From: Caballeronia sp. SEWSISQ10-4 2
Lineage (GTDB): Bacteria > Pseudomonadota > Gammaproteobacteria > Burkholderiales > Burkholderiaceae
Assembly: GCF_030464885.1 (NCBI RefSeq)
Contig: NZ_JALPRJ010000029.1
Span: 42,076 to 106,075 of the forward strand
Direction of reading: 5' to 3'
DNA length: 64,000 nucleotides
The position numbers and the translations under genes were made by a program. Below the pieces are notes generated by a model. It ran no database searches and was not told where the DNA came from. It saw only the letters and a list, made by a program, of their open reading frames with translations. This document shows positions 42,696 to 50,900 of this stretch, piece by piece (position 1 is the first letter of the stretch; each line of letters opens with the position of its first letter).

Positions 42696-43457
42696 ATGAC
42701 GCTTACCGCCAGACAGCAATCGATCAAGGACGAGTTCATTCGCGTGCGGAAAACTTGGGCTCCGCAATGGGAAAGTATTCTTCGCACCGACTGTGATTTC
42801 CTGTATGCCTACCTTAACCTCTCAGCTGTGCCACTGCGGCACAACCATCTGGAGGACAAGGTCAAGGAGTTCATCTATATTGCCGTGAATGCGTCCTCGA
42901 CCCATCTGTTCGCTCCCGGCATTCAGGTGCATCTGAATGCGGCGGTGGATTTTGGCGCCACACGTGAAGAACTGATGGAAGTGCTTGAGCTGACCAGCAC
43001 TGTCGGTATTCACGCTTCGAATGTGGCGATGCCAATCCTCGCCGAGGTGCTTCAGGAAGAAGACCTTAGAAAGCCGGCAAGGTCTACCGATAGCCGTCGG
43101 CAAGCATTGAAGCGGCGTTTTACCGAAGTACAGGGGTATTGGGATCCGATATGGGACGCGATGCTGGAACTCGACCCGGATTTCTTCGAGGCGTACCTCG
43201 AATTCTCCTCGGTTCCGTGGCAGAACGGTGTTCTCCAGCCTAAGGTCAAGGAGCTTGTGCTTTGCGCGCTTGATGTCGCTGCCACGCATCTGTACAAGCC
43301 CGGCATCAAAATCCACATGCGCAATGCACTTCGCCACGGGGCAACTGCCGAGGAAATCATGGAGACTATCGAGATTGCGAGTGTTATCGGAATCCACGGT
43401 GCACTGATTGGTACTCCGATGCTTGAAGACGCAATCGCGGCTGCGCAGCGTGCATAA
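42696..43457 (+). CDS. Carboxymuconolactone decarboxylase-family protein with two tandem CMD domains
   Basis: About 253 residues made of two repeated CMD halves. Residues about 20-110 have DFLYAYLNLSAVPLRHNHLEDKVKEFIYIAVNASSTHLFAPGI; residues about 150-240 have DFFEAYLEFSSVPWQNGVLQPKVKELVLCALDVAATHLYKPGI. Both keep the His of the fold, but neither has the CxxC of AhpD peroxidases, so a decarboxylase, hydrolase or unknown role is more likely. ATG at 42696 has GGAG exactly 5 bases upstream; the in-frame ATG at 42672 has none. The LysR gene at 41321 is its probable regulator. Confidence 0.85.
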   Translation: MTLTARQQSIKDEFIRVRKTWAPQWESILRTDCDFLYAYLNLSAVPLRHNHLEDKVKEFIYIAVNASSTHLFAPGIQVHLNAAVDFGATREELMEVLELTSTVGIHASNVAMPILAEVLQEEDLRKPARSTDSRRQALKRRFTEVQGYWDPIWDAMLELDPDFFEAYLEFSSVPWQNGVLQPKVKELVLCALDVAATHLYKPGIKIHMRNALRHGATAEEIMETIEIASVIGIHGALIGTPMLEDAIAAAQRA

Positions 43458-43709
43458 ATTTCGACGGAAAAGGCGAGATGTTTTCGCTACGGCAGCCAAC
43501 AGGTCTGCGGTTTCTGACGCGCTTACGAACGCTGCTCAATAAGGCATCCCGGGCTGGTGGCATTGGATCGCCAAAACTATCCATTTTCACCGGAGCCTTC
43601 CCGCTTTTGAGCAAAACACCAGGTTGTCTAAGCCGATCACAATGGGTGGTTGGCCGACGCGAGTCGGCCAGTAGCTATCCGCCGTTTTTGATGGAACGAA
43701 CAAATACAG

Positions 43710-44093
43710 TTATGCGGGAGTAGTCGATATGTCGTGCCACACCTTGGCCACAATCATGAAGGAACCGTCGACATACGCCCAGTTCAAGTGATCGACGAAA
43801 ACCTTGTCGTGGATGCGCAGGCGAACCTTGGTGACTGAAGTATCGGCTGACAGAAAATCCGCGGAGATCAATGCGTCGTCACGCGGTTGACCCTTGCTCA
43901 TTGGCGACACACGTTCAGCGATGATACGGCGGTAATCGGCAATCGGGACGACAGTTAGTTTTCCATCGTCTGCGTCAAACAAGCTGCAACTCGTGTGGAA
44001 GACCCGATCAAATTTTTCCAGATCACACTCGTGCAGCGCTTGAAAATATAGATTGACGGCTTGGACAAGCGCGGAAATTTTCTCGGTAGACAT
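43710..44093 (-). CDS. NTF2-like (lumazine-binding type) small protein
   Basis: 127 residues of cone-like alpha+beta NTF2 fold: ALVQAVNLYFQALHECDLEKFDRVFHTSCSLFDADDG, then ADYRRIIAERVSP and VTKVRLRIHDKVFVDHLNWAYVDGSFMIVAKVWH. This matches the putative lumazine-binding family, whose members are enzymes or binding proteins of unknown substrate. ATG at 44093 has GAGG 9 bases upstream, better than ATG 44108, which overlaps that site. It lies downstream of the PNPOx-like and nitrilase genes on the same strand. Confidence 0.82.
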   Translation of the reverse strand: MSTEKISALVQAVNLYFQALHECDLEKFDRVFHTSCSLFDADDGKLTVVPIADYRRIIAERVSPMSKGQPRDDALISADFLSADTSVTKVRLRIHDKVFVDHLNWAYVDGSFMIVAKVWHDISTTPA

Positions 44094-44211
44094 GCGGGTT
44101 TTCCTCATAGTTTAGACTACTAAAAGTCAAGAACAAGTCGTAGTGAATCACGGCTGGCTTGGCTAAGTTGCTCTCGCGGCCACGTCAACGATGGCATCTA
44201 GCACATCGGCG

Positions 44212-44802
44212 TCAGGCCTTGAATCTTTCGATAGAGGGCAGGACGTCGTGCGCGTAGTCGCGGGACTTCCATTCTGGCTCTGGCGGGCAATAGTCTCCCT
44301 TCGGAGAAAATACAGATGACTCGAGCAATTCCATTTTAGGTATATAGCGATTACAGTTCTTATAGATAAAACTGCATTCGACGCGGACGATGAGTTTTGC
44401 GCCAGGGTAGGCTGCTAGCAAGTCCGTATCAAATACGATGCTAGCCTTTCCATTGATGCGCAAGCGTGGCGACACTGAATCAAACGGGACAAATAGCAAA
44501 CCGACATTCGGATTCAGTTTTATATTACCCAAGGACCGGTACATCGAATTGCCGTCATAGTCCGGCCACTCGAGCGTACTGGGTCCAGCTACCCGCACAA
44601 AGCCGGGTTCTCCGCCCTTGTACGAACAATCCACATTGTCACCGTATGCCGTAGCGAGGAAGAAGAAGTGCGCGCCGTTTATCTGATCGATCTCCTCGGG
44701 CCAGAACTGGTGATGGACGCGAATTTCCTCAATACGGTTCGCGAGGCGTGTTCCATCGAACCTCTCTTGAAGCTCAGAACTCCCTGCGTGATAGAAACTC
44801 AT
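44212..44802 (-). CDS. Pyridoxamine 5'-phosphate oxidase-like FMN-binding split-barrel protein
   Basis: About 196 residues. The split-barrel pattern is visible in INGAHFFFLATAYGDNVDCSYKGGEPGFVRVAG, then NSMYRSLGNIKLNPNVGLLFVPFDS and RLRINGKASIV, the flavin-binding strands. Such proteins bind FMN or F420 and reduce or oxidise small molecules. ATG at 44802 has GAGG 7 bases upstream; the adjacent ATG 44805 is also possible. It lies downstream of the nitrilase gene with 108 bases between, probably the same operon. Confidence 0.85.
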   Translation of the reverse strand: MSFYHAGSSELQERFDGTRLANRIEEIRVHHQFWPEEIDQINGAHFFFLATAYGDNVDCSYKGGEPGFVRVAGPSTLEWPDYDGNSMYRSLGNIKLNPNVGLLFVPFDSVSPRLRINGKASIVFDTDLLAAYPGAKLIVRVECSFIYKNCNRYIPKMELLESSVFSPKGDYCPPEPEWKSRDYAHDVLPSIERFKA

Positions 44803-44913
44803 CATTCGCCCTCGTTTTCGGAAACAATGAAATATTTACACCTATCCTCAGTTCGCTCACACGATGCACGGAACAGGCCAGGGATGGCGGTACTCCTGGC
44901 TAAAGCTAAAGCA

Positions 44914-45837
44914 TCAAGTCTGGAATTCAACGGTCCGTCTAGCACGCTCATCGACGTGCAGCGAAAAGACATCGGGGCGTGCGTAGTGGCCGACCACATC
45001 GAAATCGTAGCGAGCGCGCACCAGTTCGTCGGTATCGATGCTGGCGACAACGAGTCCAGGCTCGCCGACGAGCGGTCCGGCAAGGATTTCTCCGAGCGGC
45101 CCGACAATAACGCTGCCCCCTCGGATGAGAGGACGATCGTTGTCCCAGCCAGGCACATCCACGCCCAAGGCGCGCGGCGTCGGTTGGACCTGGCACGCGC
45201 TGATTACGAAGCACCGGCCCTCGTGCGCAATATGACGCATCGAGGCTTGCCATACGTCGCGCTCATCGACAGTCGGCGCACACCAGATCTCCACATTCTT
45301 CGCGTACATCGCCATGCGAAGAAGAGGCATATGGTTTTCCCAGCAGATCGCCGCTCCCACGCGACCTGCTGATGTCTCGACGATCGGCAGAGTCGAACCG
45401 TCGCCTTGCGCCCAAATGAGTCTCTCCGTGCCTGTCGGCATCAACTTCCTGTGCTTCGCGACCATGCCGTTCTGCGGATCAAAAAACAGCGCTGTACAGA
45501 AAAGCGAGCTACCTGCCCGTTCGATTACACCGACAACCAGACTTGCGTTGGTTCGCCGTGACAGGTCAGCCAGTGCGTCGGTCTCCGCACCCGGGACGTC
45601 AACAGCATTCGCGTAGTACTGTGCGAACGCCTCTCGTCCCTCGGCCAGCCGGTAACCAAGTCGCGTACCGAAGATCTCGCCCTTCGGATATCCGCCCAGC
45701 AGCGCTTCGGGCATGACGATCAGACTCGCACCTGACTCGATGATCCGTTGCTCATACTGCAGGATCTGCGCAAGCGTATCGGACTTGCCAGATGGGGACG
45801 AACCAATTTGTAGTGCGGCGACGATCGATCTGGGCAT
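44914..45837 (-). CDS. Nitrilase-superfamily C-N hydrolase (aliphatic/aryl nitrilase-like)
   Basis: About 307 residues. The catalytic Glu lies in VMPEALLGGYP, the Lys in KHRKLMPT and the nucleophilic Cys in AICWENHMPLLR. CWEN followed by HMP is the pattern of branch-1 nitrilases that turn nitriles into acids and ammonia. ATG at 45837 has TGGAG 6-7 bases upstream and places the core at the usual distance; ATG 45873 is an alternative adding 12 residues. It is divergent from the LysR gene at 45919, its likely regulator. Confidence 0.92.
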   Translation of the reverse strand: MPRSIVAALQIGSSPSGKSDTLAQILQYEQRIIESGASLIVMPEALLGGYPKGEIFGTRLGYRLAEGREAFAQYYANAVDVPGAETDALADLSRRTNASLVVGVIERAGSSLFCTALFFDPQNGMVAKHRKLMPTGTERLIWAQGDGSTLPIVETSAGRVGAAICWENHMPLLRMAMYAKNVEIWCAPTVDERDVWQASMRHIAHEGRCFVISACQVQPTPRALGVDVPGWDNDRPLIRGGSVIVGPLGEILAGPLVGEPGLVVASIDTDELVRARYDFDVVGHYARPDVFSLHVDERARRTVEFQT

Positions 45838-45918
45838 TGTCTGCTCCACTGTTGCAAAGGATGTCTTGATCATGGCAGACCGCTAGAATGAAGCAACCGC
45901 GTGCCCTCTATAAGTGAT

Positions 45919-46836
45919 ATGAACCACATTGATATCGTCGAGATGGACCTCAACCTTCTGAAGGTCTTCGAAGCCCTCTACGAGGAAGGCGGAGCAGGGA
46001 GAGCCGCGGTCCGGCTCGACCTTACTCAGTCTGCAGTCAGTTCGGCGCTGAGAAGGCTGCGTGGGGTCTATAGGGAGCCCCTGTTCACCCGGACGGGGCG
46101 CGGGCTGGCACCGACCGCTCGAGCAGACGAATTAAAGCCGGTCATCACCGAGGCGCTCGACCGATGCCGGCAGTCATTGGCGATGACGGCGGACGACACG
46201 AACGACTATCGAGGCCGTTCGGTGTCGATCGGACTGTCCGATGACTTTGAAATAGCGGTAGGGCACCGGGTAATGGACGCCGTCGCAAAAAAAGCACCGG
46301 GCCTACGTTTGATCTTCAGGCAAACACACAGTCACATTGTTGCTAATGCGCTGCTCAACCGGCAGATGGACCTCGCTATTGCTTCAGGCGGATTATCGTC
46401 GCACGGGCTAAGTCGACAGGGGCTTGGCGAAGGGGAGTATGCATGTCTGGTGGACGCCAAATCGCTTCCTGACGGCCACGCGCAGTTGACGCTCGATGAG
46501 TACGTGGTGCGACCACATATCCTCGTGTCGTCGGGGGGCGTAGTGGGTATTGTTGACGAAGCTCTCGCGAACGTCGGAAGAAAGAGGCGGATTTGCGCTT
46601 CGACGACTCATTTTGCTGCTTTACCGTATTTGCTCCACGGATCGGACGCCGTTGCGACAATACCGAGGCACGCTGCGGTAGCAATATCCCGGTTGACGGG
46701 ATTGCGCCTTCTAAGCTGTCCACTCGCTTTGCCGAGATATCCAATCGAGTTGGGATGGCGCACGGTCAGGACGCGCGACACCGCTGTCGCAGCGGTCCGG
46801 CAAGCGGTTATCGAATCGTTCGGCAATGCGGGTTAG
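45919..46836 (+). CDS. LysR-family transcriptional regulator (NodD/NahR-like)
   Basis: About 305 residues. VEMDLNLLKVFEALYEEGGAGRAAVRLDLTQSAVSSALRRLRGVYREPLFTRTGRGLAPTA is the NodD/NahR/SyrM-type N-terminus. The effector domain spans about residue 100 to the end, with VSIGLSDDFEIAVGHRVMDAVAKKAPGLRL. It is divergent from the nitrilase gene, 81 bases away. ATG at 45919 is the likely start; ATG at 45943 (MDLNLL) is also possible. Confidence 0.92.
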   Translation: MNHIDIVEMDLNLLKVFEALYEEGGAGRAAVRLDLTQSAVSSALRRLRGVYREPLFTRTGRGLAPTARADELKPVITEALDRCRQSLAMTADDTNDYRGRSVSIGLSDDFEIAVGHRVMDAVAKKAPGLRLIFRQTHSHIVANALLNRQMDLAIASGGLSSHGLSRQGLGEGEYACLVDAKSLPDGHAQLTLDEYVVRPHILVSSGGVVGIVDEALANVGRKRRICASTTHFAALPYLLHGSDAVATIPRHAAVAISRLTGLRLLSCPLALPRYPIELGWRTVRTRDTAVAAVRQAVIESFGNAG

Positions 46837-47352
46837 CGAAAGGGTCCCTCGGCGTGACTCCCGCGTTCATCTTCCAGTCGCTGCGAATAAACGGGCCTGA
46901 CTTGTTCTTGCTGGGAAAGAGTGTTTGTCCATGGCGGGCATTCAAACTCGACGGCGACGAGCCTAGGATTTGCCATATGGGCAAGTTCATTTCGGCGAAT
47001 AACTTCATCAGGGCACGTAACTGACAGCCAATGTCGTACAACCCTCAAACAGGCATCGTCTACATTCCCGCGCAAAACGTGCTGGCAACCATTCCACCGG
47101 AACACGGTGGAACGTCGGCTATCTATTTTCACGATACCCCTATCGCCATAAACCGTCTATGCGTTCTGGAAACATTGCTAAGCTGCGTTTCTACGTGATA
47201 CGTCAACAATCCGAACGTACAAATGCCATTATTTCGCCCGTCGGATTCTCGATAAATACATCCGCGATGATGGCAGCCGCCGGATTTTTACATCTGCGAA
47301 AGTCCCAGTCACGGGGAATATTCGCTTTGTGAATTTATCAGCGAGGTAGGAG
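46837..47352. other. Intergenic region between two LysR genes
   Basis: 516 bases without a supportable gene. Overlapping frames of 70-140 codons exist, but none has a Shine-Dalgarno or a recognisable product. The last 90 bases are AT-richer and hold the promoter of the next LysR gene. Confidence 0.45.
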
Positions 47353-48330
47353 ATGGACCAGCTATATATGTTGCGGACGTTCGTTGCAGTCGCACAGCAT
47401 CGAAGCTTTAGCAAAGCTGCCGAGTCATTGGGCGTGACCACCGGCTCGATCTCCAAAGCCATCGCCAAGCTTGAAGCGAGTATCCAGACGCAGGTTTTGT
47501 ATAGAACAACCCGATCGGTTTCAGTGACCGATGCGGCGCAATCGTACTATCTGAGTTGCTGCCGTCTCCTCGAAGAACTTGACGAAGCAAATCGTCGCAT
47601 TACGCAGGAGCGTGAGATTGACAGCGGGAGGTTGCGACTCGTTGTGCACCCGATGCTGTTGAGCAAAACCTTCTCCCGGCTTGTGTCGAACTATCACGCT
47701 ATCGCCCCCAACGTGAACCTCATGGTTTCCGTTCAGGAAGAAGCTGTGAATCTGTATGACGGCCATTTCGATATGGCGATTCTTCCGCCTCATCTTGTAG
47801 AGCAGAATGCGGTAATTCGCCGTTCGTTGTCCAGGTCACCGCACATTCTCGTTGCCGCACCTGGTTATCTTGAGCAATGCGGTACACCCGCGGTTGCTTC
47901 GGAGTTGGCTAACCATTTCCTATTGCTGGACCCCACGTCGAGGCAGAAGGGCACGAATTTCATCGATCTGCTGGAAAATGGAAAGAGAGTGAGTGTGCTT
48001 CCAATGTCGTCCATGGACGGTAACGAAGTGCTGCTTCGGGCGGCGGCGCTTACGGAGACTGGCATCGCGGCCTTACCTGAAGCTATGGTTCGCGAAGACA
48101 TTGCCATGGGACATCTCAAGCACATCTTGCCTCAGTGCTCTACGTCAGAAGGTGGTGTCGAGATATGTCTTTTCTACTCGCACCGCGAACTGCTTCCTGC
48201 GAGGCTCCGGACTTTCGTCGATTTCTGCACCGAGTTTTTCCGCTCGGTTCCCCGAAATATCCCCAATGAGATGGCGACGATTTCACAACCCTTGAACCAC
48301 AACGTAGATCACATGCTAACAACGGTCTGA
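47353..48330 (+). CDS. LysR-family transcriptional regulator
   Basis: 325 residues, with a C-terminal tail longer than usual. MDQLYMLRTFVAVAQHRSFSKAAESLGVTTGSISKAIAKLEASIQTQVLYRTTRSVSVTDA is the winged helix-turn-helix; the effector domain follows from about residue 90. GAGGTAGGAG ends just before the start. It is upstream of and parallel to wrbA, 424 bases apart; its target is not obvious. Confidence 0.91.
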   Translation: MDQLYMLRTFVAVAQHRSFSKAAESLGVTTGSISKAIAKLEASIQTQVLYRTTRSVSVTDAAQSYYLSCCRLLEELDEANRRITQEREIDSGRLRLVVHPMLLSKTFSRLVSNYHAIAPNVNLMVSVQEEAVNLYDGHFDMAILPPHLVEQNAVIRRSLSRSPHILVAAPGYLEQCGTPAVASELANHFLLLDPTSRQKGTNFIDLLENGKRVSVLPMSSMDGNEVLLRAAALTETGIAALPEAMVREDIAMGHLKHILPQCSTSEGGVEICLFYSHRELLPARLRTFVDFCTEFFRSVPRNIPNEMATISQPLNHNVDHMLTTV

Positions 48331-48754
48331 GACCTGGGCGAAAGAGCGTCGGCTGGTCACGAGAACGTTACGGACCGTCATACCAATGTGGGCGATACCA
48401 GGCGTTAAAGGGGGGCACACTAGCAACATGAAAAAAGTTGGTTTTACATATCTTATCTAAGGTTTCCATTGACCACGTGTAAGAGGTGTTGTTCGTGAGT
48501 CGACCTTCATTCAGTGCCGTCTCAAACTTTATAGTTCGTACTGGATGCGGTACCTGTCACGGCGTCATTGATTTCCAGTAGTGGTAACACGGGGCATGGG
48601 TCGGGCGCCTCGAATGCAAACCTCATTTCCTTTTACGTCCGTTGGAGCGGGTCATGCTTTCCTGGACGAAAGGCTATCCACGATGTTTCAATTTTTATCG
48701 AGGTGGTTTGGCAGGACTGATGCCATCCGCGAATCCCCTGCTACGGAGAAAAGA
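48331..48754. other. Intergenic region upstream of wrbA
   Basis: 424 bases. From 48581 the frame is open into wrbA, and ATG at 48683 (MFQFLSRWFGRTDAIRE) would give a 24-residue N-terminal extension, but its ribosome-binding site is poor. No terminator or operator is evident. Confidence 0.45.
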
Positions 48755-49363
48755 ATGACGAAGGTTCTCGTACTGTACTACTCGACTTACGGCCACACTG
48801 AAGCTCTCGCCAAAGCTGTCGCCGAGGGCGCTGCATCGACGGGTGCGAAGGTTAGTTTGAAGCGTGTGCCTGAGCTAATGAACGCTGAAGTTGCGAAGGA
48901 GGCCGGAGCAAAGCTCGACCAGTCCGCAGACATCGCTACTCCCGACGAGCTTGCCGACTACGATGCCATCATCATCGGAACACCGACTCGCTTTGGCCGC
49001 GTGTCTGCACAGATGGCCAATTTTCTGGACCAGACGGGTGGTCTTTGGGCTAAGGGGAAGCTGATCGGCAAGGTTGGCGGTGCATTCGTATCGACCGCCA
49101 GTCAACACGGCGGTGCCGAAACCACTCTATTTTCGGTACTGACTTCGCTGATGCACCATGGACTGATCACGGTAGGTCTGCCATACGCGTACGGAGGTCT
49201 GGTCAAGATGGACGAAGTCACTGGCGGGTCCCCTTACGGGGCCTCGACGGTCGCGGCGACTGACGGTTCCCGTCAACCGAGCGAGAACGAGCTTGAGGGC
49301 GGACGTTTCCAGGGGCGCCATATTGCTGAGATTGCAGCGGCGCTCATGCGCGGGCGTTCCTGA
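48755..49363 (+). CDS. wrbA: NAD(P)H:quinone oxidoreductase WrbA
   Basis: 202 residues, the normal WrbA length. The flavodoxin-like FMN loop is VLVLYYSTYGHTEALAKAVAEGA, followed by YDAIIIGTPTRFGRVSAQMANFLDQTGGLW and AFVSTASQHGGAETTL, all family signatures. It reduces quinones by two electrons and so limits oxidative stress. ATG at 48755 has GGAG 6 bases upstream. Confidence 0.95.
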   Translation: MTKVLVLYYSTYGHTEALAKAVAEGAASTGAKVSLKRVPELMNAEVAKEAGAKLDQSADIATPDELADYDAIIIGTPTRFGRVSAQMANFLDQTGGLWAKGKLIGKVGGAFVSTASQHGGAETTLFSVLTSLMHHGLITVGLPYAYGGLVKMDEVTGGSPYGASTVAATDGSRQPSENELEGGRFQGRHIAEIAAALMRGRS

Positions 49364-49495
49364 TTGGGCGCACCGGTAGCCAGGTGTGGCCCTGGTGCCG
49401 GAGCGTTGTAGTGTCTTCTAGTTGATGTGTGTTGTGGTGAGATTGGGCGGCGCGGTTCGTGAGAGCCCCGCCCCACTTCCGATAGTGAGCTCAAG

Positions 49496-49984
49496 ATGAA
49501 ACACATATTTCAGCTGGATCCGTGGTCGCAGACTCTTGCAATGCTAAGCAGTTGCTCGGGACAAAAGCCGAGCGACTGCGACGACGAATATTTTAATCAG
49601 GTTCGTCGCAGCACGTCCCTGCTGTCAGGGGCAAGCAGGGACAAAATCAAACGGACAGCGGGAAATGCTGGAGGCACATGTGCAACCATTCGAATTCTGG
49701 AACGCCTGTCAGCCTTGGCGGTATCTTTGTCATGGCACGACCCCACATCGCTCAACTATGCCGAACAGGTATGGTGGATGAGCGGTGCCCTGAGGAACGG
49801 GCGTTGTGCGATCAGCGGGGAACGCATACTTAGAGGGCAGTCTGTTTACCGCCCACGGCGATTGGGTAAGGACGGGCCGTTAAACGGGCGCGAGATGATT
49901 TTGACTTCTGTGATCGCCGGTGCATGCGCAAGTGCGGCGGATTTTCCTCACGAACTTATGGTTTGCCGCGTTGAAAACGATTAG
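49496..49984 (+). CDS. DUF3331-family protein (Burkholderia-type hypothetical)
   Basis: 162 residues. The C-terminal half (VSLSWHDPTSLNYAEQVWWMSGALRNGRCAISGERILRGQSVYRPRR, then NGREMILTS) is the typical DUF3331 pattern, with Cys and Arg positions suggesting a small metal- or nucleic-acid-binding fold. The N-terminal half is variable. The family is mostly found in Burkholderia and relatives. Function unknown. Confidence 0.82.
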   Translation: MKHIFQLDPWSQTLAMLSSCSGQKPSDCDDEYFNQVRRSTSLLSGASRDKIKRTAGNAGGTCATIRILERLSALAVSLSWHDPTSLNYAEQVWWMSGALRNGRCAISGERILRGQSVYRPRRLGKDGPLNGREMILTSVIAGACASAADFPHELMVCRVEND

Positions 49985-50035
49985 TTGATGATGGGCAGAA
50001 GTCGGAGTGTGGCGCGAACAACTATGGAGATGAAG

Positions 50036-50329
50036 ATGGCAAAAGGGTATTGGGTTGTGTCATATCGCAAGGTGCTGAATCCGGACCAGCTTGCCGAGTA
50101 TTCGAAGCTCGCCGCGCTGGCGATTGCCAGCGGCGGCGGACGCATTCTGGTTCGTGGCACCGCGAAGGTGGCACATGGTGCAGGTATTGCAGAACGCACT
50201 GTTGTTACCGAATTCGATAGCATCGAACAGGCGATCGCGACGTTTGAAGGCGATGCCTACCAGGCCACGCTAAAGGTACTTGGCGACGCTGTGGAGCGGG
50301 ATTTTCGGATTGTTGAAGGGGCGGAATAG
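50036..50329 (+). CDS. DUF1330-family small protein
   Basis: 97 residues of ferredoxin-like fold: MAKGYWVVSYRKVLNPDQLAEYSKLAALAIASGGGRILVRG, then RTVVTEFDSIEQAIATFEGDAYQATLKVLGDAVERDFRIVEGAE, the complete DUF1330 pattern. ATG at 50036 has GGAG 6 bases upstream, better than the upstream ATGs. Function of the family is unknown; members often lie near catabolic or stress genes. Confidence 0.88.
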   Translation: MAKGYWVVSYRKVLNPDQLAEYSKLAALAIASGGGRILVRGTAKVAHGAGIAERTVVTEFDSIEQAIATFEGDAYQATLKVLGDAVERDFRIVEGAE

Positions 50330-50900
50330 AAATTTGTCTCAAACGGTGCGACGACAGCTGATAGCATTGTCGCACCGACATCAACGTCCAGATTCCAACC
50401 GGAGAATAAGCGGACGTCATCATTTCGCAACAGCCATTTCATGTGTTCATCCTGCCGCGCCGCGCCGCGCGGAGTCAGCGGCTGCTAATCGTAAGCTATG
50501 CCAGGTCAATGAGATCCTGCGCGAGGCGTCGGTGTATTTCGCGCAGACCGAGCTCGACAGCCGACCGAGGTGATGATCACTGGCAGGTCCATGGGGTCGA
50601 GCCAATTTGCAGGCTACGGCCGATTGCGCGCCGAGGTACCATCTGCACGTAGCTAGGCGGGTCGACACGCCATGGCCCGCTCATCGTCCCGAGAACGTCA
50701 AGCAGGCGCCTAGGGAGCTGCGCACCTGGGTTCGCGTGTTGTTGTGCTTCGTGCCCGTCAACGGCAAGCGGGTGTATCGGGTAATGCGTGTTTGCAACCT
50801 GCTTTCAATTGTGACCGTGACCATGAGCTCAAATTCGAACGATGGTGAAAATAGCCCGCGGCCTCATCGCCAGCCATCAACTGATGACAAGGACACTCCC
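50330..50900. other. Gene-poor region holding an IS3-family remnant
   Basis: 571 bases between the DUF1330 gene and the flavoprotein gene. The central part is a decayed insertion-sequence fragment (separate entry). No intact gene is seen. Confidence 0.6.
50480..50810 (+). mobile_element. Degenerate IS3-family insertion-sequence remnant (OrfA tail and OrfB head)
   Basis: Reading one frame, VNEILREASVYFAQTELDSRPR ending at the stop near 50573 matches the conserved C-terminus of IS3 OrfA (family form QANEILRKASAYFAQAELDR). Just after, VHGVEPICRLRPIA and, in another frame, APRYHLHVARRVD match the head of OrfB (family form GVEPICRVLPIAPSTYY, HVARRxD). Further on, NGKRVYRVMRVCNLL (about 50761-50805) resembles an IS2-type OrfB segment. 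The frame changes and missing flanks show decay. No inverted repeats or target duplications were located. Similarity is from memory of the family. Confidence 0.7.

Noticed and set aside
50824..50900. Upstream start (ATG 50824) for the CNB flavoprotein
   Set aside because: No Shine-Dalgarno, and the added residues are polar and overlap the IS remnant zone.
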